Of a stretch of DNA of 64,000 nucleotides, positions 30,599 through 40,569 are shown in pieces. Made by a program: the position numbers and the translations under genes. The DNA comes from Microbulbifer harenosus (GTDB lineage Bacteria; Pseudomonadota; Gammaproteobacteria; Pseudomonadales; Cellvibrionaceae): the NCBI RefSeq assembly GCF_005771435.1, contig NZ_VANI01000011.1, forward strand, positions 209,730 to 273,729. Reading direction: 5' to 3'. The stretch's first letter is position 1. Each line of letters opens with the position of its first letter. The notes below the pieces were generated by a model, which searched no databases, was not told the origin of the DNA, and worked only from the letters and a program-made list of their open reading frames with translations.

Positions 30599-32848
30599 AT
30601 GTCACTGCGATCACCTGCGGCTGCCCGTTTTCTGGCGGCGTCACTTCTGTTTGTCGGTATTGCCGAGGCCAACGCCGAGCGCGCGGCGCGGCCGGGGGTA
30701 AAGGAAAACCTCGAAGAAGTGGTGGTGACCGCCACGGGTCTCTCCAAAGCGAGTTCGGCGACCAAAGCTGGTATTCCCATCATTGAATCGGCGCAGACCG
30801 TGTCTGTTATCAGCCGCGAAGAGATCGACCTGCGCGCTGCCTCCACCATCGCCGATGCCCTGTCTTACACTGCCGGTGTGCAGCCCGAGGCGTTCGGTAT
30901 CGACAGCCGCACCGATGAAATTTCCGTACGCGGTTTTGGTGCCGGTGGCTTCTCTAGCAACAGCAACTTTGTCGATGGCTTGCGCCTGCCGGCCGGTGGC
31001 CAGTGGACCCGTTTCGGTTTCGATACCTTTGGCCTGCAGCAGGTGGAGGTACTGAAAGGCCCATCCAGCGTGCTCTACGGCCAGTCTGCGCCGGGCGGTA
31101 TGGTGAACATGGTGACCAAGCGCGCAGATGGCAACACCACCCGTGAACTGTTGGTTCAGGGCCAGGGTTACACGGACCTGGACAATTTTTCCGGCCGCAT
31201 CGCTTCCGATTTTGGCGGCAATCTGAATGAAGCCGGCACCGTCAGCGGGCGTCTCGTCACCGTCGCCGAAGACGGCGGCAGTCAGGTGAATGACGTCGAC
31301 AAGAGCCGCTACTACCTGTCGCCGAGCGTGACCTGGAAACCGAGCGACGCCACTACCTGGACCCTCCTGACCCAGTATCAACGGGACGAGGGCGGCTCCA
31401 CTTTTCAGTTCCTGCCGGCACTCGGTTCACTGGAGTCGTCTAACGGTCAGTACATCGAAAACGACGCGAATATTGGCGAGCCGGATTGGAACACATTTGA
31501 CCGCGACCAGTTGCTGGTGGGTTCCTTCCTTGAGCACGATATCAACGACAGCCTGACCCTACGCAACAATCTGCGCTACACCCACATTGAAACGCTTTAT
31601 CAGGTCACCGTGCTGTCTGGCAACACCATTGCCGATTGCTCTGCCACGGCTTTTGGCGACCAGTGTATCGACGGGCAGACCATCGGCCGCCGCGCCGTGC
31701 AGGGTGATGGCGAGAGCGACGGCTATGCCGTCGACACCCAGCTTGAGGGCCGTTTCGATACCGGCAACCTGCAGCACACCGTGCTCGGTGGCGTCGACTA
31801 CTTCCATACCGAGTGGGAGCACTTCCGCGATCTGGTGAGCCTGCCGGGCCTGCCCCGCGGTCAGGTCGACCCCCTGTGGGACATCTTCAACCCCGAGTCC
31901 CGCGGCAGTGGCACCTATGTGGACAATATGAATCCGCAGGTATACAGCGCTGCGGTGAGCAAGCAGAGCGGCGTATACCTGCAGGACCAGATCAGCACCG
32001 GCAAGCTGCGTTTCAATATTGGCGGCCGCTACGACTGGACCGACGATACCAGCACCAATCTTCTGACCGGGAGCGAATTTGAGACCGAAGCGGATGCGTT
32101 CACCTGGCGCACTGGCGCGGTCTACCTGTTCGACAATGGTTTCGCGCCCTATGTAAGTTACTCGGAATCGTTTCTGCCGCAGCTGGTCGATCCGTCCAGC
32201 ACTTTGAACGGCGTGCTGTTCGACCCGACCACCGGCGAGCAGATTGAGGCGGGGCTCCGTTTCCAGAGTGGCAACAATGTCTACGTAAGCCTGGGTGGTT
32301 TCGAGATAACCCAGCAGAATGTGTCCACCCCGGATCCGAACGGCGCCCTGTGCGGCAATTCCACCTGCCGCGTACAGACCGGTGAAGCGCAGGTGCGCGG
32401 AGTAGAGCTGGAAGGCCGCGCGGCGCTCGCGTCCGGCACCACCCTGATCGCCTCGGCCTCGTGCCTGGACGCCGAGGTGACCAAGTCCAACGATCCGATT
32501 GTTGGCAACACCATGCCGCAGGTGCCAGACATGCTGGCGTCGCTGTTTATCGACCACCGCATTGAGCAGGGCGCGCTGGCGGGGCTCGGATTCGGCGCCG
32601 GCGTGCGCTACACCGGTGAGAGTTTCGGCGACACCAATAACACGCTCGAAATCGGTGATTACACCCTGTTTGACCTGCTGGCCCGCTACGACTTCGGCGT
32701 GGCGCGTCCAGAACTGGATGGCGTATCCCTGTCGCTGAATGCGCGCAACCTGAACGATGAGCGCTATGTGGCAACCTGTACCGCCACCGCGGCCTGTTAC
32801 TACGGCCAGGGCCGCGTGGTGACCGCGCGTCTTCAGTACCGGTGGTAA
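30599..32848 (+). CDS. TonB-dependent siderophore receptor
   Basis: A 749-residue outer-membrane receptor. The signal peptide runs to about residue 26 (ASLLFVGIAEANA), then a TonB-box-like 'LEEVVVTATG'. The plug domain has 'SVISREEIDLRAASTIADAL', 'RTDEISVRGFGAGG' and 'LKGPSSVLYGQSAPGGMVNM', all typical of ferric hydroxamate-type (FhuA/FoxA) receptors, and the barrel ends 'ACYYGQGRVVTARLQYRW' with a terminal Trp. The ATG at 30599 follows CGGAGCTGAT and is preferred to an upstream in-frame start. The ligand is unknown. Three membrane-protein genes follow on the same strand. Confidence 0.95.
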   Translation: MSLRSPAAARFLAASLLFVGIAEANAERAARPGVKENLEEVVVTATGLSKASSATKAGIPIIESAQTVSVISREEIDLRAASTIADALSYTAGVQPEAFGIDSRTDEISVRGFGAGGFSSNSNFVDGLRLPAGGQWTRFGFDTFGLQQVEVLKGPSSVLYGQSAPGGMVNMVTKRADGNTTRELLVQGQGYTDLDNFSGRIASDFGGNLNEAGTVSGRLVTVAEDGGSQVNDVDKSRYYLSPSVTWKPSDATTWTLLTQYQRDEGGSTFQFLPALGSLESSNGQYIENDANIGEPDWNTFDRDQLLVGSFLEHDINDSLTLRNNLRYTHIETLYQVTVLSGNTIADCSATAFGDQCIDGQTIGRRAVQGDGESDGYAVDTQLEGRFDTGNLQHTVLGGVDYFHTEWEHFRDLVSLPGLPRGQVDPLWDIFNPESRGSGTYVDNMNPQVYSAAVSKQSGVYLQDQISTGKLRFNIGGRYDWTDDTSTNLLTGSEFETEADAFTWRTGAVYLFDNGFAPYVSYSESFLPQLVDPSSTLNGVLFDPTTGEQIEAGLRFQSGNNVYVSLGGFEITQQNVSTPDPNGALCGNSTCRVQTGEAQVRGVELEGRAALASGTTLIASASCLDAEVTKSNDPIVGNTMPQVPDMLASLFIDHRIEQGALAGLGFGAGVRYTGESFGDTNNTLEIGDYTLFDLLARYDFGVARPELDGVSLSLNARNLNDERYVATCTATAACYYGQGRVVTARLQYRW

Positions 32849-32937
32849 CCCGCAGTAAAAGAAGCCTGACACTGCACCCTCCGTTCTGGCTGTTTAACTT
32901 CGTCGGGGATATTGCGAATTAACAAGGGAATAACCCA

Positions 32938-33219
32938 GTGACAGTGCTACTTCTGAGTTCAGCTGCATTGCTAATCGCGCTCGGTGCGGGGCTGTTGTAC
33001 CTCGCCAGCCCGAATCAACGCATTTTTTCTTCTGTTCTGCCGGCGCGCCCTCTGTTATGGGCCGGACTGCTACTGCTGGCGCTTGCGCTGGTACTGCTGC
33101 TGCAGTATTCCGGCACCGCAACATCGGTGTTTATTCTTCTCACCGGTGTGATGTTCACGTGGACCATTCCGCCGATGGTCATTGCTTACCTTCGACACAA
33201 GCGGGAGGTGCAATCGTGA
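32938..33219 (+). CDS. Small membrane protein of the siderophore-uptake operon
   Basis: A 93-residue protein with three hydrophobic segments (about 3-22, 37-58, 63-84) and a basic end 'YLRHKREVQS'. The GTG at 32938 is used. It resembles the short DUF3325/DUF3649-type proteins that accompany PepSY proteins in iron-uptake operons, but I cannot assign one of these firmly. Its stop overlaps the next GTG by 4 bases. Confidence 0.65.
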   Translation: MTVLLLSSAALLIALGAGLLYLASPNQRIFSSVLPARPLLWAGLLLLALALVLLLQYSGTATSVFILLTGVMFTWTIPPMVIAYLRHKREVQS

Positions 33220-33536
33220 GCGCGAAACTGCCCAAAGCACAGCAGCTCTCCAGTGCCAACTGGTTCGGTAAGGCGAGTGCCGGTGTGATTGCCGGTTTTA
33301 TGCTGACCCTGGCCATATGCGGATTACTGGCCCACTTCGGGCCACTCGACGTGGGGTATTTTTCCGCACAGTCGCAGATCAGCATGTGGCTGATGTCCCC
33401 GGTGTGGGGGCTGATCATGAGTTTCTGCTTTCTGTTCCGTAACGGCGTGCACGCCTGGGCCTGGTTGGGTAGTGGCAATGCGGTTCTGTGGGGGCTGCTG
33501 TTGGGCAGCCAGTATCTGGTGGGGCAGGGCGGATAA
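33216..33536 (+). CDS. Small membrane protein, iron-uptake-associated
   Basis: A 106-residue protein with a cytoplasmic N-terminus (SAKLPKAQQLSSANWFGKAS) and three helices (about 20-40, 52-72, 80-100). The GTG at 33216 overlaps the preceding stop and has GGGAGG 5-6 bases upstream. By position between a TonB receptor and a PepSY protein it is probably a DUF3649-like subunit of a ferrisiderophore inner-membrane system. This is inference from context. Confidence 0.65.
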   Translation: MSAKLPKAQQLSSANWFGKASAGVIAGFMLTLAICGLLAHFGPLDVGYFSAQSQISMWLMSPVWGLIMSFCFLFRNGVHAWAWLGSGNAVLWGLLLGSQYLVGQGG

Positions 33537-33550
33537 TCGGGTAGAGAATC

Positions 33551-35197
33551 ATGAAGATACGTAGCGACATTGTGCGCATGTACCGCGACATCCACAGCTG
33601 GGTGGGTATTGTCTGCGGGCTTGCACTGTTCATCGCGTTTTATGCGGGCGCCATCACCATGTTCGAAGCGCCGCTGAAGCGCTGGGCGTCACCGCCGATG
33701 CATGTTACCGAGCACACACCGCTGGAGCGAACTCCGGAACTGGTGGAAAAAGTGCTGATGGAATACCCCAAGGCCGCGCTCAATTACGACATCACACTTG
33801 CACCAGACCTGGAGCGGCCGGCGCGCATGAGCTGGAACAGTGGCCCGCGCGGTAGCGGCACCACTTACTACGCAGAACTCGCGCAAGACGGCTCCCTGCT
33901 GGTACACAGTGAGGGGCCAAGTGCGGTGGGCCAGTTAGTGGATGACCTGCACCGGCAGATCGGGATTCTGGTGGACCACGATATCGCCATGCCGATCATG
34001 GGCATCATTTCGTTTTTGTATTTTATCGCGCTGGTATCCGGTGTAATCGTGCTGCTGCCGACGCTGGTGAAAGACCTGTTCATCTTGCGTATCGGAAAAA
34101 ATCTGAAACGTATGTGGTTGGACTTTCACAATGCACTCGGACTGTTCAGCCTGCCGTTCCACATCATTATGGCGCTGACTGCCGTGGTGTTTGCCTTCCA
34201 CGATCAGTTCTACGATGCCCAGGGCGCACTGCTGGCAAAGAACGATCGCATCGCCATGGAGGAGCACGCAGAGCTACACCGCAACCAGGTGCCGCTGAAC
34301 CCGCAGCAGATCGTGGCGCGTCTGAAAGAACAGTCGCCGGACTTTGAGCCCGTGTATATCAATTATCACTACGAGGAAGACCACGGTGTTGAGATGCGTG
34401 TGGCGGGCAGCAACCCCCGTTACGGCATGCGCGGCGCGACGTTCGGTTTTGCCGGCGTCGACGCTTACACCGGCGACCTCACCATGACCGGCTACATGCC
34501 CGGTGAGCAGGACGGCTGGTTTGCCACGGTGACCAGTTTCTTTGCACTGCACTTCGGCAACTTCGGTGGCAACCCCGTGCGTTGGGCGTACTTTCTGCTC
34601 GGGCTTGCAGGCGCGGTATTGTTCTACACCGGCAACCTGCTGTGGATCGAGACCCATCGCAAAAAGCGCCGCAAAGGGTACGAGTATCTTGATGTGCAGC
34701 AGACGCGCGCGTCGAAAATTCTGGGTGCGCTGACGGTGGGTATTTCCCTCGGCTGTATCGCCGGCATCTCTTCTACCATCGCCGCCGCCAAGGTGCTGCC
34801 ACAGTGGACGGATGCAGTGGGCGCGTGGCACACCGGGATTTACTATGCCGTATTTTTCCTGTTCAGTGCCTGGGCATTCATTCGCGGTGCCGCGAGGGGG
34901 GCGGTGGAGCTACTGTGTGCATCCGCCATCGCGACACTGCTGATTCCTCTGGTGAGTCTATTTTCGGCCTTCCTCCCCGGTTTTGGTTGGAACCACGGCG
35001 GCAGCAGTTATCTGATTGATATCGTGGCTGTCATTGGTGCCGGCAGTTTGGCATTGCTCGCGCGCAAAACCCTGCAGCGGATTCACCGTGCGCCGGAATA
35101 TAGCATCTGGTATGTGGGCACTGACGAGAGTGCACAGTCGGCCGGAGCAACTGAACCGGAAACTGACGCGGTGAACGTCGCTTCCAGCCCGACCTGA
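33551..35197 (+). CDS. PepSY-associated TM protein (iron-regulated, PiuB/FoxB-like)
   Basis: A 548-residue inner-membrane protein. The PepSY_TM start 'MYRDIHSWVGIVCGLALFIA' and the second 'LDFHNALGLFSLPFHIIMAL' carry conserved His pairs that may bind heme. A periplasmic domain follows each, with 'DDLHRQIGILVDHDIAMPIM' before a helix. Further helices end with 'DIVAVIGAGSLALLARKTL'. Proteins of this type reduce or release iron from siderophores at the inner membrane. It ends the operon; a strong terminator lies 27 bases downstream. Confidence 0.92.
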   Translation: MKIRSDIVRMYRDIHSWVGIVCGLALFIAFYAGAITMFEAPLKRWASPPMHVTEHTPLERTPELVEKVLMEYPKAALNYDITLAPDLERPARMSWNSGPRGSGTTYYAELAQDGSLLVHSEGPSAVGQLVDDLHRQIGILVDHDIAMPIMGIISFLYFIALVSGVIVLLPTLVKDLFILRIGKNLKRMWLDFHNALGLFSLPFHIIMALTAVVFAFHDQFYDAQGALLAKNDRIAMEEHAELHRNQVPLNPQQIVARLKEQSPDFEPVYINYHYEEDHGVEMRVAGSNPRYGMRGATFGFAGVDAYTGDLTMTGYMPGEQDGWFATVTSFFALHFGNFGGNPVRWAYFLLGLAGAVLFYTGNLLWIETHRKKRRKGYEYLDVQQTRASKILGALTVGISLGCIAGISSTIAAAKVLPQWTDAVGAWHTGIYYAVFFLFSAWAFIRGAARGAVELLCASAIATLLIPLVSLFSAFLPGFGWNHGGSSYLIDIVAVIGAGSLALLARKTLQRIHRAPEYSIWYVGTDESAQSAGATEPETDAVNVASSPT

Positions 35198-35224
35198 TGG
35201 AACGACGGTATCGAGGCTGAAACG

Positions 35225-35258
35225 AAAAAAGCTGCGCTCGGATGAACACAGCTTTTTT
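35225..35258. terminator. Bidirectional rho-independent terminator
   Basis: AAAAAAGCTG (35225-35234) and CAGCTTTTTT (35249-35258) are perfectly complementary, with a 14-base loop, giving an A-tract before and a T-tract after a GC core. It ends the siderophore operon on the + strand and can also stop transcription coming from the minus-strand ThuA gene. Confidence 0.85.
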
Positions 35259-35301
35259 GAAAGAATATCGAGATCGGGCATTACCTGCGCCGATCGGACT
35301 T

Positions 35302-35472
35302 CTAATGCTTCGCCAGTACCCGCACAGGTTGCTCCGCAAAAAACGGAAGCTGGCTGGCGGGATCGATCACCTCACCGTTCTGACGCAGCTCCCAGTGCAG
35401 GTGTGGGCCTGTGGCTTTGCCGGTGCTACCCACCAGACCGAGGATCTGCCCCTGATTTCGCTGAACTCGGCT
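35302..35472 (-). pseudogene. C-terminal remnant of an M23 (LytM) peptidase
   Basis: Read on the minus strand this encodes 'VQRNQGQILGLVGSTGKATG' followed by PHLHWELR and a tail ending in ALAKH-like 'QPVRVLAKH', then TAG. 'GSTGKATGPHLHWE' is the classic M23 zinc-peptidase motif with its catalytic HLH. About 55 residues remain; the N-terminal two-thirds, with the first zinc ligands, are absent and there is no start codon or ribosome site. It directly abuts the 3' end of the ThuA-like gene, which replaces the missing part. It is a fossil left by deletion or recombination. Confidence 0.85.
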
Positions 35473-35483
35473 CGGCCTAAGTC

Positions 35484-36272
35484 TCAGTTTTTGCTATCGG
35501 AGCCGCTGTGCTCTCCAATCGCGTAGCGGATGCCTCCGAGAATATGCTGCAGAAACAGTGGGTCCCGATAGCTCTCCCCGGTATGTCCGCCGGCGGTATA
35601 GAAAGCGCGCCCGCCGTCGTACTCGTGATACCAGGCGATGGGGTGATTCTCCCCGTTCTCTCCGCCCTCATAGGTGGACTCGTCGAGCTTCATCAACACC
35701 CGGATATCCGGGTTCACGGATTTGAAGTTGTACCACTCGTCAAAGCGCCGCCAGCGGTTGCCCTCCAGTTCTGCCTGCAAAAAACCGGTGGCCGGGTGCT
35801 CGAAATCCACCACCACCTTCTCCGCCTCCTGCTGTTGCGGATGGTTGGCAAAATAGGCTCCCACCAGCTTGTTGTACCAGGGCCACTCGTATTCCGTATC
35901 CGTGGCGGCATGAATTCCCACAAAGCCGCCGCCGGAACGGATGTAGTGCTCGAAGGCCTTGCGCTGGCTGTTACTGAAAATATTGCCGGTGGTATTCAGA
36001 AACACCACCGCGTCATAGCCAGCCAGTGTGTCGCTGTTGAAGAGTGCCGCGTTCTCCGAGATGTCCACCGCTAGCCCTTCTTCCAGCCCTAATTCCAGCA
36101 GGGCTTTTTTGCCAACGATAATGGACTCATGGCGCCAGCCATTGGTTTTGGAAAAGACCAGGATTCGTTTTTCCGCCGCGGTTTCTGCGGCCTGCGCAAA
36201 GGCGGGTGACAGCAGAGCGCCGATGGCCAGGGCGACGGCAGAGGGGGAGAGCCATTTATTTTTATTCGGCAT
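35484..36272 (-). CDS. Secreted ThuA-domain protein (trehalose-utilisation like)
   Basis: A 262-residue protein with a signal peptide (SAVALAIGALLSPAFAQA, cleaved near residue 30). It has a glutamine-amidotransferase-like ThuA fold: 'RILVFSKTNGWRHESIIVGK', 'YDAVVFLNTTGNIFSNSQRK', 'GGGFVGIHAATDTEYEWPWY' and 'HPIAWYHEYDGGRAFYTAGG'. These proteins occur with sugar-degradation genes; the reaction is not established. The start at 36272 follows GAGGAAACC. Divergent from the DUF454 gene. Confidence 0.92.
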   Translation of the reverse strand: MPNKNKWLSPSAVALAIGALLSPAFAQAAETAAEKRILVFSKTNGWRHESIIVGKKALLELGLEEGLAVDISENAALFNSDTLAGYDAVVFLNTTGNIFSNSQRKAFEHYIRSGGGFVGIHAATDTEYEWPWYNKLVGAYFANHPQQQEAEKVVVDFEHPATGFLQAELEGNRWRRFDEWYNFKSVNPDIRVLMKLDESTYEGGENGENHPIAWYHEYDGGRAFYTAGGHTGESYRDPLFLQHILGGIRYAIGEHSGSDSKN

Positions 36273-36363
36273 TTTGGTTTCCTCGGGGCTTTCATTGCGT
36301 TCAGTAGCGCAGTCTCTCAGAATAGGGCCTTGAATTGAACATGCCTCGGGAGAAGAGTGCTTT

Positions 36364-36741
36364 GTGAGCCGTCGCCCGTTACAACGCTTCTGCTGGCTGG
36401 CCCTGGCCTGGTCTTCCCTGGGCCTGGCGGTGGCTGGCGCCGTCTTGCCTCTGCTGCCCACAACACCATTTCTGTTGCTGTCGGCCTGGGCTGCGGCTAA
36501 AGGTTCTCCGCGGCTGGCTCACTGGCTGGAGGAGCACCCCCGATTCGGACCGCTTCTGCACGCCTGGCGCACCCAGGGGGCTGTACCTCTCTCGGCCAAG
36601 ATAACGGCGTTGGGGTTGATGGTGTTTAGCTGGCTGACGCTCTTCTGGCTCGGAGCGGGCTGGATACTGCTGGCCATGCTCGGCCTGCTGTTTGCCACCG
36701 CGGGCACCTGGCTCGCAACCCGCCCGCTGCCGGGAGAGTGA
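36364..36741 (+). CDS. DUF454 (YbaN-like) inner-membrane protein
   Basis: A 125-residue membrane protein with the family core 'PLLPTTPFLLLSAWAAAKGS' followed by 'LAHWLEEHPRFGPLLHAWR' and two C-terminal helices. The GTG at 36364 gives the usual length. Function of the family is unknown; one member is a heat-shock-linked membrane protein in E. coli. It faces the ThuA gene across 91 bases. Confidence 0.92.
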   Translation: MSRRPLQRFCWLALAWSSLGLAVAGAVLPLLPTTPFLLLSAWAAAKGSPRLAHWLEEHPRFGPLLHAWRTQGAVPLSAKITALGLMVFSWLTLFWLGAGWILLAMLGLLFATAGTWLATRPLPGE

Positions 36742-36842
36742 AGATCCCGCTCGTCCTTTACGATAATGTCAGGGGCCAATTAGGGCCTGAGTCACGGCTC
36801 CATTTAAACTTGCCAACTTGAAGGCAGAAGCCTTGAACAATC

Positions 36843-37700
36843 ATGTTTAAACAGTTGTCGACATTCATCTCTCGAATAGCCTCTTTACATCGACACAGGT
36901 TACTCAGCTATGGAGCCGGGGATGTGGTCGCTCCCATGGTGGCTTGGGGCCTGTACCTGATTGCCCTGACCTGCTACTGCCTGGTTTACAAGCAAGTCCT
37001 TTTGTCCAGCCCTGTCAACTGGGCGGTGGCCTGGGATACCCTGGGTTGGGCTTGCCGGGAATGGGGGGCGTGGTTGATTCTCACCCCTGTTGCGCTCAGA
37101 TTCTTGCGATGCTACACCCATGCCGGTGACAAGTCGGTCGAGCCGTGGCTGGGGGTGGCTGTGCTGCTGATTGTTGCCCTGCTGATCAGAATCAGTCTCG
37201 ATCTGATGGCCAAGACAGGAGACGAAATCGCTAGTCTGGTCATTCTGTTTCCACGCTATCTGGTGGCGTCTTTGGTGGTGCTGCTGGTGTGGCGCTTCTA
37301 CCTTTGCCCCAAGGCTGTCCGGCGGACTTCGACAACCCCGGACGCAAACGAGGCCACCGCATCGGAACAGTGCCCAGAGTCTATCCTGGTGAATAAAGGC
37401 AGCGGCCTAACTCTGCTGCCCATTAAACAGATCCAGTGGTTAAGCGCATCCGGCAACTATGTGGAAGTGCATTGCGAAGAAGCGAGTTATCTGGTTCGTT
37501 CAACCATGCAGCAATTACAACGAAAGCTGCCGGCAGACAGCTTCCTGCGCATTCACCGCTCTTATATCGTCAATCGGGAGGCCATCAGCCAGATCACCGC
37601 GCGATCATCGGGAGGTGGCGAGGTTCTGTTGAACAACGGGAAAACACTGGCCCTGAGCAAGAAGTTCCGCCGGGAATTGCAGCAGTTCAAGCTTCAGTAA
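36843..37700 (+). CDS. Membrane-bound LytTR-family transcriptional regulator
   Basis: A 285-residue protein. The first 160 residues hold four membrane helices ([19 protein letters not shown]; '[13 protein letters not shown]'; '[20 protein letters not shown]'; '[17 protein letters not shown]'). After a Thr/Glu linker (about 160-178) comes a LytTR DNA-binding domain: '[20 protein letters not shown]', '[18 protein letters not shown]' and '[14 protein letters not shown]'. It would sense a membrane signal and bind DNA directly. It is convergent with, and overlaps by 14 bases, the (2Fe-2S) subunit gene, a plausible target or a coincidence. Confidence 0.93.
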   Translation: MFKQLSTFISRIASLHRHRLLSYGAGDVVAPMVAWGLYLIALTCYCLVYKQVLLSSPVNWAVAWDTLGWACREWGAWLILTPVALRFLRCYTHAGDKSVEPWLGVAVLLIVALLIRISLDLMAKTGDEIASLVILFPRYLVASLVVLLVWRFYLCPKAVRRTSTTPDANEATASEQCPESILVNKGSGLTLLPIKQIQWLSASGNYVEVHCEEASYLVRSTMQQLQRKLPADSFLRIHRSYIVNREAISQITARSSGGGEVLLNNGKTLALSKKFRRELQQFKLQ

Positions 37701-38169
37701 CGGGCTTTTCGGCATGCGTTTCCGCCGCCTGTCTGATGGCCTTTCGAATACGGGTATAGGTGCCACAACGGCAGATATTGGTCATGTTGTCGGAAATTTG
37801 CTGGTCCGTCGGCTGATTGATGCGCTCCAGCAGCGAAACTGCCGCCATGATCTGTCCGGCCTGGCAATAGCCGCACTGGGGGACGTCCTGATCCAGCCAG
37901 GCCTGTTGCACCGGATGTAACTGCCCTGTGGGCGCCAAGCCTTCGATGGTGCGGATCTGGCTGCCCTGCAACTGCCCGACGGGTAACAGGCATGAGCGTA
38001 CTGCGGTGCCGTTAATATGTACTGTACAGGCACCGCACTGACCTATGCCGCAGCCGAACTTACTGCCGGTCAAACGCAATTTTTCGCGAAGAAACCAGAG
38101 TAACGGCATCTCCTCTTCGCCCGGGCCCACTTCGACCTCTTGCTGGTTCACGGAAAAGTGAATGGCCAT
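37687..38169 (-). CDS. iorA: (2Fe-2S) subunit of an isoquinoline 1-oxidoreductase-like hydroxylase
   Basis: A 160-residue electron-transfer subunit. The N-terminal plant-type [2Fe-2S] motif is '[22 protein letters not shown]', read in pieces as [10 protein letters not shown] and SC; the C-terminal [2Fe-2S] has '[18 protein letters not shown]' and '[18 protein letters not shown]'. It belongs with the large catalytic subunit encoded 2 bases upstream. It has no signal peptide of its own and would be carried out by the Tat signal of the partner. The symbol is by family similarity; the natural substrate is not known. Confidence 0.92.
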   Translation of the reverse strand: MAIHFSVNQQEVEVGPGEEEMPLLWFLREKLRLTGSKFGCGIGQCGACTVHINGTAVRSCLLPVGQLQGSQIRTIEGLAPTGQLHPVQQAWLDQDVPQCGYCQAGQIMAAVSLLERINQPTDQQISDNMTNICRCGTYTRIRKAIRQAAETHAEKPVTEA

Positions 38170-38171
38170 AG

Positions 38172-40382
38172 TTAAATCCTGATGTGCTCTGAAAATGGCA
38201 TGCGGCGCAAACGCAGGCCGCTGGCGGCAAAAATGGCGTTGGCCAGGGCCGCCGGCGCGGGTGGGACGGGGGGCTCGCCCACACCAGTGGGTTCCCTGTC
38301 GCTTTCGATGATTTCTGTTTCTATCTCAAGTGGCGTTTCCCCCATACGCATCCAGCGCAACTGGCCGAAATTGCGGGTCTGCACCCGGCTGTCTTCGATG
38401 ACGGCTTCATTGAACAGTGCGGCATTCAAACCGTCGATAAACCCCCCTTCCATTTGCGCGCGGATATGGTTGGGGTTGACCGCAAAGCCGCAGTCAATAG
38501 CACCCCAGGCCTTTTGCAGGGAAAGCTGTTTGTTGTCATCCACATGCACCTGCAGCACAAAGGCCACATAGGTGCCGAAGGTAACGTGCCCGGCGATGCC
38601 CAGCCCTTCTCCCTTTTCCAGCTTCCGCCCCCAGCCCGCCATTTCGGCGGCGGAGCGGTAGCAACGGGCCATACGCCCTGAGTCAAGGTGGTCGGCGGCC
38701 CAGTAATCAATGGGGTGGGCTTTGGCCGGTTCCATCAGGGCCAGCCGGAACGCCAGCGGGTCGGCAGCGGCCGCATGGGCCAGCTCATCCAGCATGGATT
38801 CAATGGCAAAGGCCTGCTGCATTTGTCTTGGCCCGCGCCAGGTTCCCAGGGGAAACGGCTCGTTTCCAGCCAGGCTTTCTATCCGGCAATCCCTGACCAG
38901 GTGTGCGGGAAAATTGTGGGATTCCGCCTCACCGGCGGTTTGCGCGTGGCGCATATGCCAGCCGTGAATCCGCCCCTGTTTCACGCCGGCGCGTATCTGC
39001 ACAGCCGCCGCGGGAGCGAAGAAGTCCCGCTCCATATCGTTTTCACGGGTCCAGATCACCTGGACCGGCTGGCCGACTTTGTGGCTGAGCCAGATGGCCT
39101 CGCGCAGATAATCCGCCTCGCCTTTGCGGCCGAAGCCACCGCCCATGCGCTTGTTGATGACCTCCACCTTGAGGGCGTCTATGCCGGCGATCTCCTCCAC
39201 CGCCAGTGCCGCCGCGTGGGGCCATTGGTGGCCCACCACTACGGTGGCGCTGTCCTTGCGCACGTCGGCGATGCAATTGAGGGGCTCCATGCAGGCGTGG
39301 GCGAGAAAGGAGCGCTCATAGCAGTGTTCCAGGACTTTATCGGCCTGCTGCAACGCCCGCGTCACCTCGCCGTCGTCCCGCAGGTGTTTGCCCGGTTGAT
39401 CGGACCGTGCCAGGGCCTTGAGGGTTTCCCTGTGCGCCTTTGAGTTCAATCCCGCGTATTGATGGGTATCTTTCCAGGTTGTTTTCAGTGCGTCTTTGCC
39501 CCGCATGGCGGCCCAGAAGCTGTCCGCGAGCACGGCGACACCGGCGGCGCGCAACTGGGTTTCTCCGTCGGGCCAATGGGGGCCACTTTCGTGTGGCATT
39601 TCCACAACCTGCCTGACGCCGGGCACCGCCAGCGCGGCCTTTTTGTCATAGCCGGCAATTTGTGCACCCATAGCCGGAGCCCTGTCTATGGCCACCCGTA
39701 GGGCATTGGCATAATTTTCATCTATACCAAACAGAGGTGCGCCGGTGACGATGTCCCTGGCGTCGATGGCCGGCTGGTTTTTGCCCATGATATGAAACTG
39801 GGCGGGCTGCTTGAGCTTCAGCTTATTGGTATCCACCTGCCGGCGCGCGGCCTTTTCGGCCAGATCCCCGTAGCTGAATTTACGACCGGTGGGGGTGTCG
39901 ATTATCTGACTCAGCCTGGCCGTCAGCCGCTCCGGGCTGCAATCCCACCGCTCCGCCGCCTCTTCTATCATCATGCGTCTGATCGTCGCGCCGGCGGTGC
40001 GCAGGTAGGTCCAGTTGTTTTTCAGCGTCTGGCTGCCCCCTGTGCCTATTTGCGCGTGGTCGTAGACCAGGTCTCCCTTCCGGTTACGTGTCAGGTAGGT
40101 GGGCATATTGAGGTCGAAGCGGATCAGGGACCAGTCCAGATCCATTTCGTCTGCCAGTATCATCGGCCCCGCAGTGCGCATGAACTGCCCCATCTCCATA
40201 ATGGGGGATTGCATGACAACGGAGTTGTCCCTATTGATGCTGACATACACACACCACTGGGGAGAGACCGGCTGTTGTGCACTACTGCTACGGGTGCGCA
40301 GGGGCAGGGTGACGGAAACCAGCATGGCGCCGGCTGACAGTGCCGATATTTTTAGGAAATGACGTCTGTGCGGGTTCTGCAT
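38172..40382 (-). CDS. iorB: Tat-exported molybdenum hydroxylase large subunit (IorB type)
   Basis: A 736-residue catalytic subunit of the xanthine dehydrogenase superfamily, isoquinoline 1-oxidoreductase beta type. The Tat motif is '[19 protein letters not shown]'. The molybdopterin regions include '[19 protein letters not shown]', '[20 protein letters not shown]' and '[20 protein letters not shown]', which holds the catalytic-type Glu. These enzymes hydroxylate N-heterocycles or oxidise aldehydes in the periplasm, passing electrons to the (2Fe-2S) subunit. No XdhC-like maturation gene or cytochrome partner is seen nearby. The substrate is unknown. Confidence 0.92.
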   Translation of the reverse strand: MQNPHRRHFLKISALSAGAMLVSVTLPLRTRSSSAQQPVSPQWCVYVSINRDNSVVMQSPIMEMGQFMRTAGPMILADEMDLDWSLIRFDLNMPTYLTRNRKGDLVYDHAQIGTGGSQTLKNNWTYLRTAGATIRRMMIEEAAERWDCSPERLTARLSQIIDTPTGRKFSYGDLAEKAARRQVDTNKLKLKQPAQFHIMGKNQPAIDARDIVTGAPLFGIDENYANALRVAIDRAPAMGAQIAGYDKKAALAVPGVRQVVEMPHESGPHWPDGETQLRAAGVAVLADSFWAAMRGKDALKTTWKDTHQYAGLNSKAHRETLKALARSDQPGKHLRDDGEVTRALQQADKVLEHCYERSFLAHACMEPLNCIADVRKDSATVVVGHQWPHAAALAVEEIAGIDALKVEVINKRMGGGFGRKGEADYLREAIWLSHKVGQPVQVIWTRENDMERDFFAPAAAVQIRAGVKQGRIHGWHMRHAQTAGEAESHNFPAHLVRDCRIESLAGNEPFPLGTWRGPRQMQQAFAIESMLDELAHAAAADPLAFRLALMEPAKAHPIDYWAADHLDSGRMARCYRSAAEMAGWGRKLEKGEGLGIAGHVTFGTYVAFVLQVHVDDNKQLSLQKAWGAIDCGFAVNPNHIRAQMEGGFIDGLNAALFNEAVIEDSRVQTRNFGQLRWMRMGETPLEIETEIIESDREPTGVGEPPVPPAPAALANAIFAASGLRLRRMPFSEHIRI

Positions 40383-40569
40383 ACTCGCTCACCTGACAGG
40401 AAGGGGGGATTGGTTGGCCTGTTGAGAGTGGCTACAGCCTATAAAATCCTGGCAATTGGGATAAAGGACTGTGGGACAAGTGGACGAAATCCGTGTTGAA
40501 GGCGCGGGGAGGATCACCCAGGTGGTTTTAGGCGTCTAGTCGGCATCTGCACCCATCGGGGGAAGCGGT

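Noticed and set aside
31559..32872. 437-codon open frame antisense to the TonB receptor
   Set aside because: It overlaps the certain receptor barrel and has no ribosome site or recognised domain.
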